Source: Syntrophaceae bacterium UBA4059
GTDB taxonomy: Bacteria > Desulfobacterota > Syntrophia > Syntrophales > Smithellaceae
NCBI GenBank assembly: GCA_002382045.1
Contig: DFZJ01000107.1
Location: forward strand, 1 to 16,818
Length of the DNA: 16,818 bases
Direction: 5' to 3'
Shown: positions 8,066 to 15,180 of the stretch, piece by piece
How positions within the stretch are numbered: position 1 is the stretch's first letter
Layout: the number at the start of each line of letters is the position of its first letter
The notes under the pieces: model-generated
What the model saw: only the letters and a program-made list of their open reading frames with translations
What the model was told of the DNA's origin: nothing
Database searches by the model: none
Translations under genes and position numbers: made by a program

Positions 8066-8115
8066 ATGACCTGCACCGACGCCTCATGTGCAAGCGAGGT
8101 ATCGGTACAGGTCAT
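8066..8115. repeat. 50-nt inverted repeat between two operon genes
   Basis: ATGACCTGCACCGA (8066-8079) pairs with TCGGTACAGGTCAT (8102-8115) at 13 of 14 positions. An inner CCTC/GAGG pair (8082-8085, 8096-8099) closes a 10-base loop. No T-run follows on either strand, so it is not a classical terminator. It lies in the 136-bp gap between the TPR-CsgG lipoprotein and the fibronectin-III gene, where an mRNA stem could act in processing or differential expression. Confidence 0.7.
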
Positions 8116-8133
8116 GTTATGGAACATTGGAAA

Positions 8134-10119
8134 TTAAATATCTTTGATTATCTTTTCAATCAATTCCAGCGATTTGGTTGATATCGGCGTTGTGATTCCC
8201 TTTAGTTTTTCATCGTAAATGGCATCCGTATATTTTTCCACGGCTGCTTCATAACTGCGTCGTTTCTGTAAGTCCTGAGCCTTGTTGAAATATTCCACTT
8301 CCAGACTCTGAAAATGTTTAAGAACATTGCGGCCCATTTCCGAAATTTTCTCATTGGCCAATTCGTCCAGCACCTCAGCTTCCGTGGGCAATTCCAGCGG
8401 ATCTTGCGCTATATTGGCCATGGGCAGGCCATCCCGATACTTATCTTCCTTAATCAGCTTACCGGAAACCGTATTGGCAATAATCTCACCTGTCTGTGTG
8501 TCCACCAGTTTAAAAGACAGCTCCAGCAGGGCGCTTATTCTGGCGACACCCTCTTTATTGGATATAAACTGATAGTTCTTTTTCTTGATGGTCCGAGGCG
8601 GAGCATTTTTTACATCTTCTTCCGACGGCCTGGGATTTAACATGCGCCAATCAGACCAATCAGGATTCGGCACATCGTCTTCATTGACCATGACTCTAAC
8701 CTGGGTGGTGCTGGGATTGTCCTTGAATTTAGCTGAAAAATGTAAAACGTCTCCCATGATAAAAGTGTCAATGCCCCGCATTTTACCAACACTCTGAGCC
8801 GTTTTAATATCCACCAGTCCTGTTTGACTGAGCTGCATTTCCCTTAAAATGGACTGTAGGTTTTCTCTTTCAATGATGCGTAAATCAACACTGGCATTTT
8901 TATGTAAAAACGCAATTAATTTGTTGGCGGCAATTTTGCCGGCATCTTTTTCGGTACTGGGGGAACCGAAGTCAAAAACGGCTATCGATTTCCGGACACG
9001 CCTGGTGATGGGATCTTTCACATCGTTTTTCTTCTGAAATAATTCAGGGTAATCCGGAATAAGCGCTTCAATTTTTTGCAGCCAGACCAGCGCGTTTCCC
9101 CACATTTCCTTTTCAATGAACTTTTCCGACCTTTTCATCGCGGCGGCGCAAAGGCGGGTGGCATGCTGTCGAAAATCCGAATTCTCGACCAGCGCTGGTG
9201 AATAATTGCGGGCCAGTTCGATCCCTTTAAAAGAGCCGGAAAGCTTATCCTGTTTTAAAAGCTTAATGGATTCTTTAAAATGAATATCGCTTGCTTTCGC
9301 TTTTAATGCTTCCAGATTTTTGCTCAGGCCTGGATCAGCCTGCGGATAATCCATTGCTTTCTCGTAAAGAAATATGGCCCGGTCCAATTTGTCGGCCGCC
9401 TCGGCTCTGGCCGCTTCCTTTGCATAATACTGGGAATTATCTTTTTTCAACGCATCCTGATACTGTTTGGAAACATCCAAATACTTGGGATTAACCTCCA
9501 TGGCCGCCTTAAAACTTTCTGCGGCGGCTTTCCAATCATCCTGCTTGCCCAAATTAGTTCCCTGCTGATAAAGTGCTCTTATTCCTTCGGATTGGGAACG
9601 CTTGAGTCTGTTGCCGGTATCTTCATAATTGGGGAAAATGGCATTGACCTGCCTGAGCTTGTTTAATGCCGCAATCCAGTCTTCTCTCTGCATGTCGGCT
9701 TCCGCCTGCTGGTAGAGGTTTTTTAAGGATGCTTTTAAACTATTGGTTTGTTGATTCACGCTGGCGTGAAAAGATTTTATTTCCGGATTGGTCGGATCCA
9801 TGGCCAGTATGGCATCAGCGTCTTTGGACAACCGCTCCAGCGTCATGAGGTTTTGTCCGGCTGACGCATAGGCCTGTTTGGCTTTTGCCAGACGGGCTTG
9901 GGCTGCCTGCTGTTTGGCTCTGACCAGTTCATCTTTAAATTCCTGATTGTCAGGTTCCTCGCTTACAGCCTTTTGAAAGTAAATGATAGCTTCTTCCCAG
10001 CGGTTAGCTTTGGTGAAATCCTGACCCTGCTTAAAACTTTCGTTTGTTCCAACACAAGCTGCAATGAAAAACAGGATCATTGCAGATGTCACTATTACAT
10101 ATGTTTTTCTGCTATTCAT
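8134..10119 (-). CDS. outer-membrane-type lipoprotein: TPR region plus CsgG-like domain
   Basis: This 661-residue protein has a lipoprotein signal with lipobox I19-A-A-C22, and Thr/Gly rather than Asp after the cysteine area favours outer-membrane sorting. Residues about 27-350 are helical TPR-type repeats, for example FTKANRWEEAIIYFQKAVSE and GKQDDWKAAAESFKAAMEV. From about residue 376 there is a CsgG-like domain: KSIAVFDFGSPS, then LRIIERENLQSILREMQ, then MRGIDTFIMGDVL. A further beta-rich part (SALLELSFKLVDTQTGEII) and another TPR-like hairpin near the C-terminus follow. The start is the ATG at 10119, nine bases after GAGGGGG; upstream codons overlap the preceding gene. CsgG itself is a curli pore, and related LpoB and FlgO proteins act in peptidoglycan synthesis and flagella. 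Which of these applies is not decided here. It is the second gene in an operon, 40 bp after the FlgT-like gene. Confidence 0.87.
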   Translation of the reverse strand: MNSRKTYVIVTSAMILFFIAACVGTNESFKQGQDFTKANRWEEAIIYFQKAVSEEPDNQEFKDELVRAKQQAAQARLAKAKQAYASAGQNLMTLERLSKDADAILAMDPTNPEIKSFHASVNQQTNSLKASLKNLYQQAEADMQREDWIAALNKLRQVNAIFPNYEDTGNRLKRSQSEGIRALYQQGTNLGKQDDWKAAAESFKAAMEVNPKYLDVSKQYQDALKKDNSQYYAKEAARAEAADKLDRAIFLYEKAMDYPQADPGLSKNLEALKAKASDIHFKESIKLLKQDKLSGSFKGIELARNYSPALVENSDFRQHATRLCAAAMKRSEKFIEKEMWGNALVWLQKIEALIPDYPELFQKKNDVKDPITRRVRKSIAVFDFGSPSTEKDAGKIAANKLIAFLHKNASVDLRIIERENLQSILREMQLSQTGLVDIKTAQSVGKMRGIDTFIMGDVLHFSAKFKDNPSTTQVRVMVNEDDVPNPDWSDWRMLNPRPSEEDVKNAPPRTIKKKNYQFISNKEGVARISALLELSFKLVDTQTGEIIANTVSGKLIKEDKYRDGLPMANIAQDPLELPTEAEVLDELANEKISEMGRNVLKHFQSLEVEYFNKAQDLQKRRSYEAAVEKYTDAIYDEKLKGITTPISTKSLELIEKIIKDI

Positions 10120-10159
10120 ACTTTCATTCCCCCTCAAAAAAATGTCCGATATCCTTGAT

Positions 10160-11272
10160 TTAAGGCAGCAGAACTGCCTCAATTTGATTTTGACTGATTT
10201 CCTCAATCCTGACATGGCGTTTGCCGATGGTTAGCTGAGTCACATCGTGGGCGACGGCTTGCGTATCGCCTTCGACTTCCAGATCAAATTCAGCCTTACC
10301 TTTTGAATAGTGACGCTGGTTCATGCCTTTAAAGCCTTTGACTTCCTCGGCCATCACTGATTTGAATTTCTGCAAAGTCGCGTAAGAGTTAAGGCCGGAA
10401 ATCACCAGTTTGATGGTGGTGGTGTTGGCTAATTCTTTCGACCAGCTCTCCAATACATTATCGACGAGTTTAGCGATCAATCTGGTTGAAGTTTTTTCCG
10501 TTAAAGTTTTAAATTCCCCTTTGCCTTTGTTGTCGGATTCCGTTTCACTTTCCGTTGTGACGATCTCACCGGTATCGCCGTTAACAACTTTGCCGGTAAC
10601 GACGACTGAGTTTTTATTCATTTCAACATTATAAATCGTAGAGGACTTACTGACGGCATCGACGGTTCCGAAGATAATCACTTCCGCCCCGTAGCGATGA
10701 GCAATACTGGAAATGTCCTTTTTCCCCTCTGCTTCCAGGAGGCGTTCATAATCCCTGTTTTTTTTCATGGTCCGGGCGTCGATCAGCTTAAAATTATGCG
10801 CCTTTAAATACTTGGCCATCGCTGCTTCCGCAACGGCATCTTTTGATTCGGAATCTTTAAAAATCAACATGACCCGCGGGTTTGATTTGCGCGCCATAAT
10901 CAATTTAATAGCCGCCATCTTATCGCGTAGTTTGCCCTCGCTGATATAGGCCGTAATGACCACTTCATATTGATTGCCGGATTGTTTTTCTGAAATGATA
11001 TCGTATTTATCAATAAAGCCGCTTGATTCAGAAAGGATGCTGTCCATCTTGACCTGAAAATTTTCCACAGCGGTTGTGCCCGTAATCATCACACCGGCCG
11101 CCTGCTCCACGGCATTGCGTTGCGCTTCATCTAGTGCCTTGCTGCGGGCAATATCAACAAATTCTTTTTGAATGGTTGCCGTGCCCTTGGCCGTAACTTT
11201 CTGCTGGGCATGAGCGGGTAAAAGGGAAACAGCTAAAAACGCTAAAACGAGACAGATGATGGTTTTTTTCAT
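10160..11272 (-). CDS. exported FlgT-like envelope protein
   Basis: This 370-residue protein has a signal peptide (residues 1-22, ending AHA before QQK). The following segment, VTAKGTATIQ... DIARSKALDEAQRNAVEQ... GFIDKYDIISEKQSGNQYEV, has the pattern of the FlgT N-terminal domain: AKG-A entry strand, DIARSKAL-EAQR-A helix, then a Y-V-x-AYI strand. FlgT is a periplasmic protein of the flagellar H-ring in Vibrio, but the fold is also used in non-flagellar envelope proteins. The middle (about 130-260) contains an alpha/beta part resembling a nucleotide-free CsgG/LpoB fold (RVMLIFKD, YGAEVIIFGTVDAV, NGDTGEIV). The ATG at 11272 is preferred to GTG 11281 for its AAAGGTG spacing. It is first in a three-gene operon from the promoter at 11378-11406. 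No flagellar gene is in view, so a flagellar role is not supported. Confidence 0.78.
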   Translation of the reverse strand: MKKTIICLVLAFLAVSLLPAHAQQKVTAKGTATIQKEFVDIARSKALDEAQRNAVEQAAGVMITGTTAVENFQVKMDSILSESSGFIDKYDIISEKQSGNQYEVVITAYISEGKLRDKMAAIKLIMARKSNPRVMLIFKDSESKDAVAEAAMAKYLKAHNFKLIDARTMKKNRDYERLLEAEGKKDISSIAHRYGAEVIIFGTVDAVSKSSTIYNVEMNKNSVVVTGKVVNGDTGEIVTTESETESDNKGKGEFKTLTEKTSTRLIAKLVDNVLESWSKELANTTTIKLVISGLNSYATLQKFKSVMAEEVKGFKGMNQRHYSKGKAEFDLEVEGDTQAVAHDVTQLTIGKRHVRIEEISQNQIEAVLLP

Positions 11273-11377
11273 AAAATACACCTTTGAAATTGCGCGGAGA
11301 ATTTTTTTTAAAAATCCTGTGTTCTGTTGGATTCAGTCCGTTTCAAAATCTATTTTTCGTTAAATTTACATTGAGAG

Positions 11378-11406
11378 CCTATACTTAAATTACTTATCAG
11401 TGTCAA
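11378..11406 (-). promoter_or_regulatory. promoter of the FlgT-like/CsgG-like operon
   Basis: On the minus strand TTGACA (11406-11401), a 17-base spacer and TATAGG (11383-11378) form a perfect -35 box with a fair -10 box. The start would be near 11371, leaving a leader of about 100 nt before the ATG at 11272. It separates this operon from the secreted protein gene ending at 11473. Confidence 0.6.
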
Positions 11407-11472
11407 GATGAAATGGGTTTTGCCTTTGCTTCTTTATGCATGAATTATTGAAATATTTTTTGCGGCAAACCA

Positions 11473-12060
11473 TTAATTGATTGGCCGAAATTCTATAATG
11501 ATGGTTCCCGGGTTTGATCCGTTGTAACCTTCGTTGTCACATTGCTTCCGGATGCCGAGATCATACCAGAACCCCAGTTTGAAATCTTTGGTCTTAATCG
11601 TTTTGCCTTCACCTTTCAAAGCCGTGTAATAACAATATTCCCCGTAATCATAAGGCACTTTATCGGTGTTTTCGCCGCGGCCTTTTTCGTTGATCAATGT
11701 ACCGTTATATTTTTTTACCAGTTTGTTCAGCACGCTCCCCAGAATGTTAAAGTAGGTGTGCTCGGCGCTCAAGTCTCCGGTGTTAAATTGTTTTTGCGCA
11801 TGTACGGATTTTATTTTGCCGTTTTTTGTCCGGCAGATTATTTTAAAACCGTCTATGTATCCCTCATGGGCATAACCGTAGTCATCATCACTACCCGATT
11901 TCAAAAAATCGTCGGGAATTACTGAAGCCTGCCCGCCGGGATTGACTTTGAGAATAAAATCGACGATTTTGTCGTAAGCAAAAGCCGCTGGATGAAATAA
12001 CGGGGAAAACAACAACATCCCCCCAATGGCTAAGATAATCAAAAATGTTTTACACTTCAT
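11473..12060 (-). CDS. secreted protein of unknown function
   Basis: This 195-residue protein begins with a clear signal peptide (MKCKTFLIILAIGGMLLF..., cleavage after AFA, residue 28). The mature part of about 167 residues is hydrophilic, with many Gly, Tyr, Asp and Lys and three cysteines, and recurrent YGY/YDYGEYCYY stretches. I see no known enzyme motif. The ATG at 12060 is chosen because GGGGGAA lies five bases upstream and the signal sequence starts exactly there; the ORF extension to 12189 has no SD. It has its own promoter (12095-12123) and is not co-transcribed with the operon from 11378, judged by the intervening promoter. Orientation and proximity suggest an envelope role with that operon, but this is inference only. 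No terminator is evident after the stop. Confidence 0.8.
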   Translation of the reverse strand: MKCKTFLIILAIGGMLLFSPLFHPAAFAYDKIVDFILKVNPGGQASVIPDDFLKSGSDDDYGYAHEGYIDGFKIICRTKNGKIKSVHAQKQFNTGDLSAEHTYFNILGSVLNKLVKKYNGTLINEKGRGENTDKVPYDYGEYCYYTALKGEGKTIKTKDFKLGFWYDLGIRKQCDNEGYNGSNPGTIIIEFRPIN

Positions 12061-12094
12061 AGCGGTTCCCCCATTTTCCATGATGTTATATGAA

Positions 12095-12123
12095 TTTGTA
12101 AGACCGGTGCCGCTCAAAGTCAA
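12095..12123 (-). promoter_or_regulatory. promoter of the secreted-protein gene
   Basis: On the minus strand TTGACT (12123-12118), a 17-base spacer and TACAAA (12100-12095) give a plausible sigma70 promoter. The start would be near 12088, with a leader of about 28 nt that includes the SD of the ATG at 12060. Confidence 0.5.
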
Positions 12124-12236
12124 GACAAAAATTTCGTTGAAATCGCTTAAGAAAACAGAAATCGTCAATATGAATGGATCGTCATTCATTTGCCCCTTTA
12201 TTTCAATATTTTATAACCTTTTCCCCTCGATATAAC

Positions 12237-12265
12237 TTGACCGATGGTCATTATAGGAGTAAAAT
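12237..12265 (+). promoter_or_regulatory. promoter of the CoA-transferase operon
   Basis: TTGACC (12237-12242), a 17-base spacer and TAAAAT (12260-12265) match the sigma70 consensus well. Transcription would begin about 12271-12273, immediately before a leader hairpin. The spacer and -35 box overlap the palindrome at 12238-12250. Confidence 0.65.
12238..12250. promoter_or_regulatory. palindromic operator over the gctA -35 box
   Basis: TGACC-GAT-GGTCA is a perfect 5-bp inverted repeat with a 3-base centre, covering the last five bases of the -35 box and the start of the spacer. A repressor bound here would block RNA polymerase. The half site TGACC resembles operators of some TetR-type acyl-CoA-metabolism regulators, but no regulator gene is in the window. 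Confidence 0.5.
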
Positions 12266-12273
12266 CCCGATAA

Positions 12274-12292
12274 AATGTGCGGGAAACACATT
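12274..12292 (+). promoter_or_regulatory. hairpin at the predicted 5' end of the CoA-transferase mRNA
   Basis: AATGTG and CACATT pair perfectly around a CGGGAAA loop. With the start predicted at 12271-12273, this stem begins within about three bases of the 5' end, where such stems can protect mRNA from decay. No riboswitch-like structure is visible in the leader to 12322. Confidence 0.4.
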
Positions 12293-12322
12293 GGGGGAAA
12301 TACAAATTAGGAGGATATAGAG

Positions 12323-13414
12323 ATGGCAAAATATCTCTACAACGAGGAGGCCGTAGCCAACCTGAGACTGAGCGATACATCCGTTCTGGATCGTTTGGTT
12401 GATTTTGAATCAGCACGCGCGGCGCATTTAAAAAAGGAACATGCCAAGAAAGATAAGCGGATGTCTCTTGCAGAGGCGGTGGCCACTTATGTGCAGGATG
12501 GCGACATCATGACCGATGCCGGTTTTTCTTACGTCAGAACACCGCACCAGGCTTTTAATGAGGTCATCCGACAGGGCAAAAAGAATCTTCAGATGATCGG
12601 GGCGCCCAATACCAATCAGAGCTTCTTTATCTCTTATGGATTAGTGGATTATTCCCACAACTCATACACCGGTGCAGAGATGCGCGGGATTGATAAAAGC
12701 TATGACCGAGCGCTCAAGGCCGGCAAGGTCAAGATTCTTTCCGAATGGAGCCACGGAGGAGTCGCCCAGGGGTTCAAGGCGGCCCAACTTGGCACTCCGG
12801 GTGTTTGCAGCAAACAGATGCTCGGCAGCGACCTTGTTCGCTATAATCCCTACCTTCAGGTGATACAAAACCCCTTGAAGAAGGATAAGGATCCTGTTGT
12901 ATTTGTCCCGGCGTTATATCCCGACGTGGCTATCATTCATTGTCATGTGGCGGATAAGTACGGCAACGGTTATATCTATGGTCCGGCCGTCAATGATCTG
13001 GCCGTGGCGGCAGCGACACGCAAACTGATCATCACGGCCGAAGAAATTGTACCCGAAAATGACATTCGTTACAACAGAGAGGGGCAAATCATCCCGTTCT
13101 TCTATGCCGATGCCGTGGTCGAACTGCCCTTTGGAGCGGTTCCCGGCAATATGCCCGGATGTTATTACTGGTCGCGGCAGTGGTGGGAAAAAATCATGCG
13201 TTTTGGCGGCGTATCCGACGAAAACATGATGATCCTCCTCAATGAGTGGATCATGGGTACCAAAAACCAGTTCGAGTTCGTCGAAAAGCTGGGAGGCGCG
13301 AAATGGATCGCCGAGGCCCGCCGTCAGACCAAGGCTGCCGAAGGCGACAATGAAGACATTGATTTTTCTTACGAAGAATATACCCTGAAGCATGATTCAG
13401 GGCTCTATTATTAA
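12323..13414 (+). CDS. gctA: glutaconate CoA-transferase-type subunit A
   Basis: This 363-residue protein is the alpha subunit of a family I CoA-transferase, which moves CoA between acyl-CoA and a carboxylic acid; the GctAB type classically uses glutaconate and acetyl-CoA or glutaryl-CoA. It carries the family features GDIMTDAGFSYVRTPHQAF near the N-terminus, IGAPNTNQSFFISYGLVDY, the central GTPGVCSKQMLGSDL, and PDVAIIHCHVADKYGNGYIYGP, where the acyl-CoA-binding fold lies. The A chain does not provide the catalytic glutamate. SD AGGAGG sits eight bases before the ATG. It is followed after only 14 bp by the B subunit, which has its own SD. Substrate cannot be read from sequence alone; a related anaerobic acyl-CoA-transferase of different specificity is the main alternative. 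Confidence 0.85.
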   Translation: MAKYLYNEEAVANLRLSDTSVLDRLVDFESARAAHLKKEHAKKDKRMSLAEAVATYVQDGDIMTDAGFSYVRTPHQAFNEVIRQGKKNLQMIGAPNTNQSFFISYGLVDYSHNSYTGAEMRGIDKSYDRALKAGKVKILSEWSHGGVAQGFKAAQLGTPGVCSKQMLGSDLVRYNPYLQVIQNPLKKDKDPVVFVPALYPDVAIIHCHVADKYGNGYIYGPAVNDLAVAAATRKLIITAEEIVPENDIRYNREGQIIPFFYADAVVELPFGAVPGNMPGCYYWSRQWWEKIMRFGGVSDENMMILLNEWIMGTKNQFEFVEKLGGAKWIAEARRQTKAAEGDNEDIDFSYEEYTLKHDSGLYY

Positions 13415-13428
13415 GATAGGAGTATATT

Positions 13429-14217
13429 ATGCGAGATTTAAATGCACCGGCCAATCCTTTGGAAACGTTGGCCTATATTATTGCGCAGCAGATCCACGAT
13501 CATTCGATCGTGTATATCGGCACGGGGATCCCCATGGTGGCTGGAATCCTGGCCAAGAAAACCCATGCCCCCAATATTACGATTGTCTATGAATCCGGCG
13601 GACAGGATCCGATTGAGGGCGACATGCCCTGGTCAGTCGGTTGTCCCTTTACCTGGCGCAAGTCTCCTACCACGATGGAAATGTCCTACTCTTTTGCACA
13701 ATGCTATAACGGGTATGTGGATATGGGATTTCTGGGGTTCGCCCAGGTGGATATGTACGGCAATGTCAACACCCATATGATCGGCAAAGACTTTCACAAG
13801 CCCGCAGTTCGCATGACCGGCAGCGGCGGTAATAACGACCTGTCGTCTTTAACGGAGAATATGGTGCTGGTCGGCCTTCAGAGCCCGGATAAATTTCTGG
13901 AGAAGGTTGATTTCATTACCTCCGTTGGACATCTGACCGGCGGCAACTCACGCCGGGAGGCAGGCCTCATCGGCAACGGTCCGGCCGCTGTGATCAGCCC
14001 GTGGGGCGTCTATGACTTTCATCCGACGAGCAAGCGCATGCGGGTTAAATCTCTGACCCCGGGAGTCACTTTTGATATTGCTCAGCAGCTCACCGGCTTT
14101 GAACTGCTGAAGCCCGAAGGGGATATCCCCGATACCAAGCTGGTTACACCCGAAGCCCTGAAAATAATCCGCACCGATGTTGATCCGCGAGGCGTTTTCA
14201 CGACCATGCCCACCTGA
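13429..14217 (+). CDS. gctB: glutaconate CoA-transferase-type subunit B
   Basis: This 262-residue protein is the beta subunit partner of the preceding gene. The catalytic glutamate is E55 in IVYESGGQDP, matching the active-site glutamate (Glu54) known in the Acidaminococcus enzyme, which forms the glutamyl-CoA thioester. Other family features are YIGTGIPMVAG at the N-terminus, MGFLGFAQVDMYGNVNTH, and the glycine loop TGSGGNND. The ATG at 13429 has AGGAG seven bases upstream. Together with gctA it would form the heterodimeric or octameric enzyme in the cytoplasm, activating a dicarboxylic or unsaturated acid for beta-oxidation-like degradation or the reverse. The transcript ends at the terminator at 14233-14272, so gctA and gctB form a two-gene unit. 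Confidence 0.88.
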   Translation: MRDLNAPANPLETLAYIIAQQIHDHSIVYIGTGIPMVAGILAKKTHAPNITIVYESGGQDPIEGDMPWSVGCPFTWRKSPTTMEMSYSFAQCYNGYVDMGFLGFAQVDMYGNVNTHMIGKDFHKPAVRMTGSGGNNDLSSLTENMVLVGLQSPDKFLEKVDFITSVGHLTGGNSRREAGLIGNGPAAVISPWGVYDFHPTSKRMRVKSLTPGVTFDIAQQLTGFELLKPEGDIPDTKLVTPEALKIIRTDVDPRGVFTTMPT

Positions 14218-14232
14218 TCCAGATAGCACAGC

Positions 14233-14272
14233 GGGGTTGGGATGCGAAAGCGATATTCCAACCCCTTTTTTT
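14233..14272 (+). terminator. intrinsic terminator after gctB
   Basis: GGGGTTGGGA and TTCCAACCCC form a 10-bp stem (one G-T pair) followed by a 7-T run at 14266-14272. It begins 16 bases after the gctB stop and separates the CoA-transferase unit from the downstream DUF218 gene. Confidence 0.88.
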
Positions 14273-14300
14273 ACAAAAATATTCAGGGAGCCTGTTAGCC

Positions 14301-15062
14301 ATGGAACAGGTTTACATTGTATGCAAATCATTTGTTGATCCCATCTTTATCATTTTTATTCTTCTGCTCATCTCTTTTATCATCTGCCTGAGAGCCAGTA
14401 AGAAAAAAGGCGGTGTTTTGTTCTTATTGCTGACCATTGTCTTGCTCTATGGTTTCAGCATAGAACCGGTATCCAGCTATTTGAGTTACAAACTGGAGAA
14501 GGGCTATATTGCGATTCGCCCGGCCGAAGAAAAAGCGATGGTTGATGTTGTCGTTGTATTGAGCGGGGGTAATTATACCATCCAGGCTTTGGGTAAGACG
14601 TTTCCGGGCGAGGCCACCATCGACAGGCTGGTTCATGCCGTTCGAATGTATCAGGAATATGATGCGAAATATCTTGTCTGTTCCGGAAAGGGCAACAGTA
14701 AAATATCCGGTGCGGAAGTGATGGCGCAAATGGCCGAAGCCTTCGGCATACCCAAAGCTAGAATCCGCATTGAACCCAAATCAGAAAATACATACGATCA
14801 TGCGGTGGAATTCAACAAAATGTTCATCGACAAAGACATCAGGATCGGACTGGTGACGTCGGCCTATCATATGAAACGAAGCGAAAAAGAATTCCGGAAA
14901 TACTTCAAAAAGGTGCTGCCTCTGCCGTCAAGCTATCTTTATCATTCACCTGAGGACACCTCCGCCGTCCGATACATTCCACAGTCGCAATGGCTGTCGA
15001 ACAACACGCTTATTTTCAGAGAGTATGTCGGACAGCTTTGGTACAGCATCAAAGATTTCTAA
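14301..15062 (+). CDS. DUF218/YdcF-family membrane protein
   Basis: This 253-residue protein has two N-terminal membrane helices (about 14-31 and 38-52), then a DUF218 domain (about 80-235) with VDVVVVLSGGNY, ERL-type TIDRLVHAVRMYQEYDAKYL, VCSGKGNSKISGAEVMA, the SENTYDH motif and VTSAYHMKRSE. In E. coli, the SanA, ElyC and YdcF members are membrane proteins. ElyC affects the lipid carrier used for envelope polymers, and YdcF binds S-adenosylmethionine. The substrate here is unknown. The two-helix anchor most resembles ElyC. The start at 14301 has AGGGAG ten bases upstream. It follows the gctB terminator by 28 bases, so its promoter must be within or near that terminator, or it depends on readthrough; I see no clear promoter. 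Confidence 0.8.
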   Translation: MEQVYIVCKSFVDPIFIIFILLLISFIICLRASKKKGGVLFLLLTIVLLYGFSIEPVSSYLSYKLEKGYIAIRPAEEKAMVDVVVVLSGGNYTIQALGKTFPGEATIDRLVHAVRMYQEYDAKYLVCSGKGNSKISGAEVMAQMAEAFGIPKARIRIEPKSENTYDHAVEFNKMFIDKDIRIGLVTSAYHMKRSEKEFRKYFKKVLPLPSSYLYHSPEDTSAVRYIPQSQWLSNNTLIFREYVGQLWYSIKDF

Positions 15063-15072
15063 CAAAATAGTG

Positions 15073-15101
15073 TTGAAAATATAGCATTAAAAGGATAAAA
15101 A
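15073..15101 (+). promoter_or_regulatory. possible promoter of the crotonase gene
   Basis: TTGAAA (15073-15078), a 17-base spacer and TAAAAA (15096-15101) form a moderate sigma70-like promoter just after the DUF218 stop. It would give a leader of about 75 nt. The -10 box is weak, so the assignment is tentative. Confidence 0.4.
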
Positions 15102-15180
15102 TCATCCCGGTTCATTTCTAAAGATGCCATGCAAACTGTCTTGAGCAGTTTCTAAAATATGGAGAAAGAGAAGGATAGCT

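Noticed and set aside
8066..8115. Rho-independent terminator
   Set aside because: No T-run follows the stem on either strand, and the downstream gene lacks an obvious promoter of its own.
5742..11272. A curli secretion locus, because of the CsgG-like domains
   Set aside because: No CsgA/B amyloid repeats, CsgE or CsgF are present; CsgG-like domains also occur in LpoB and FlgO.
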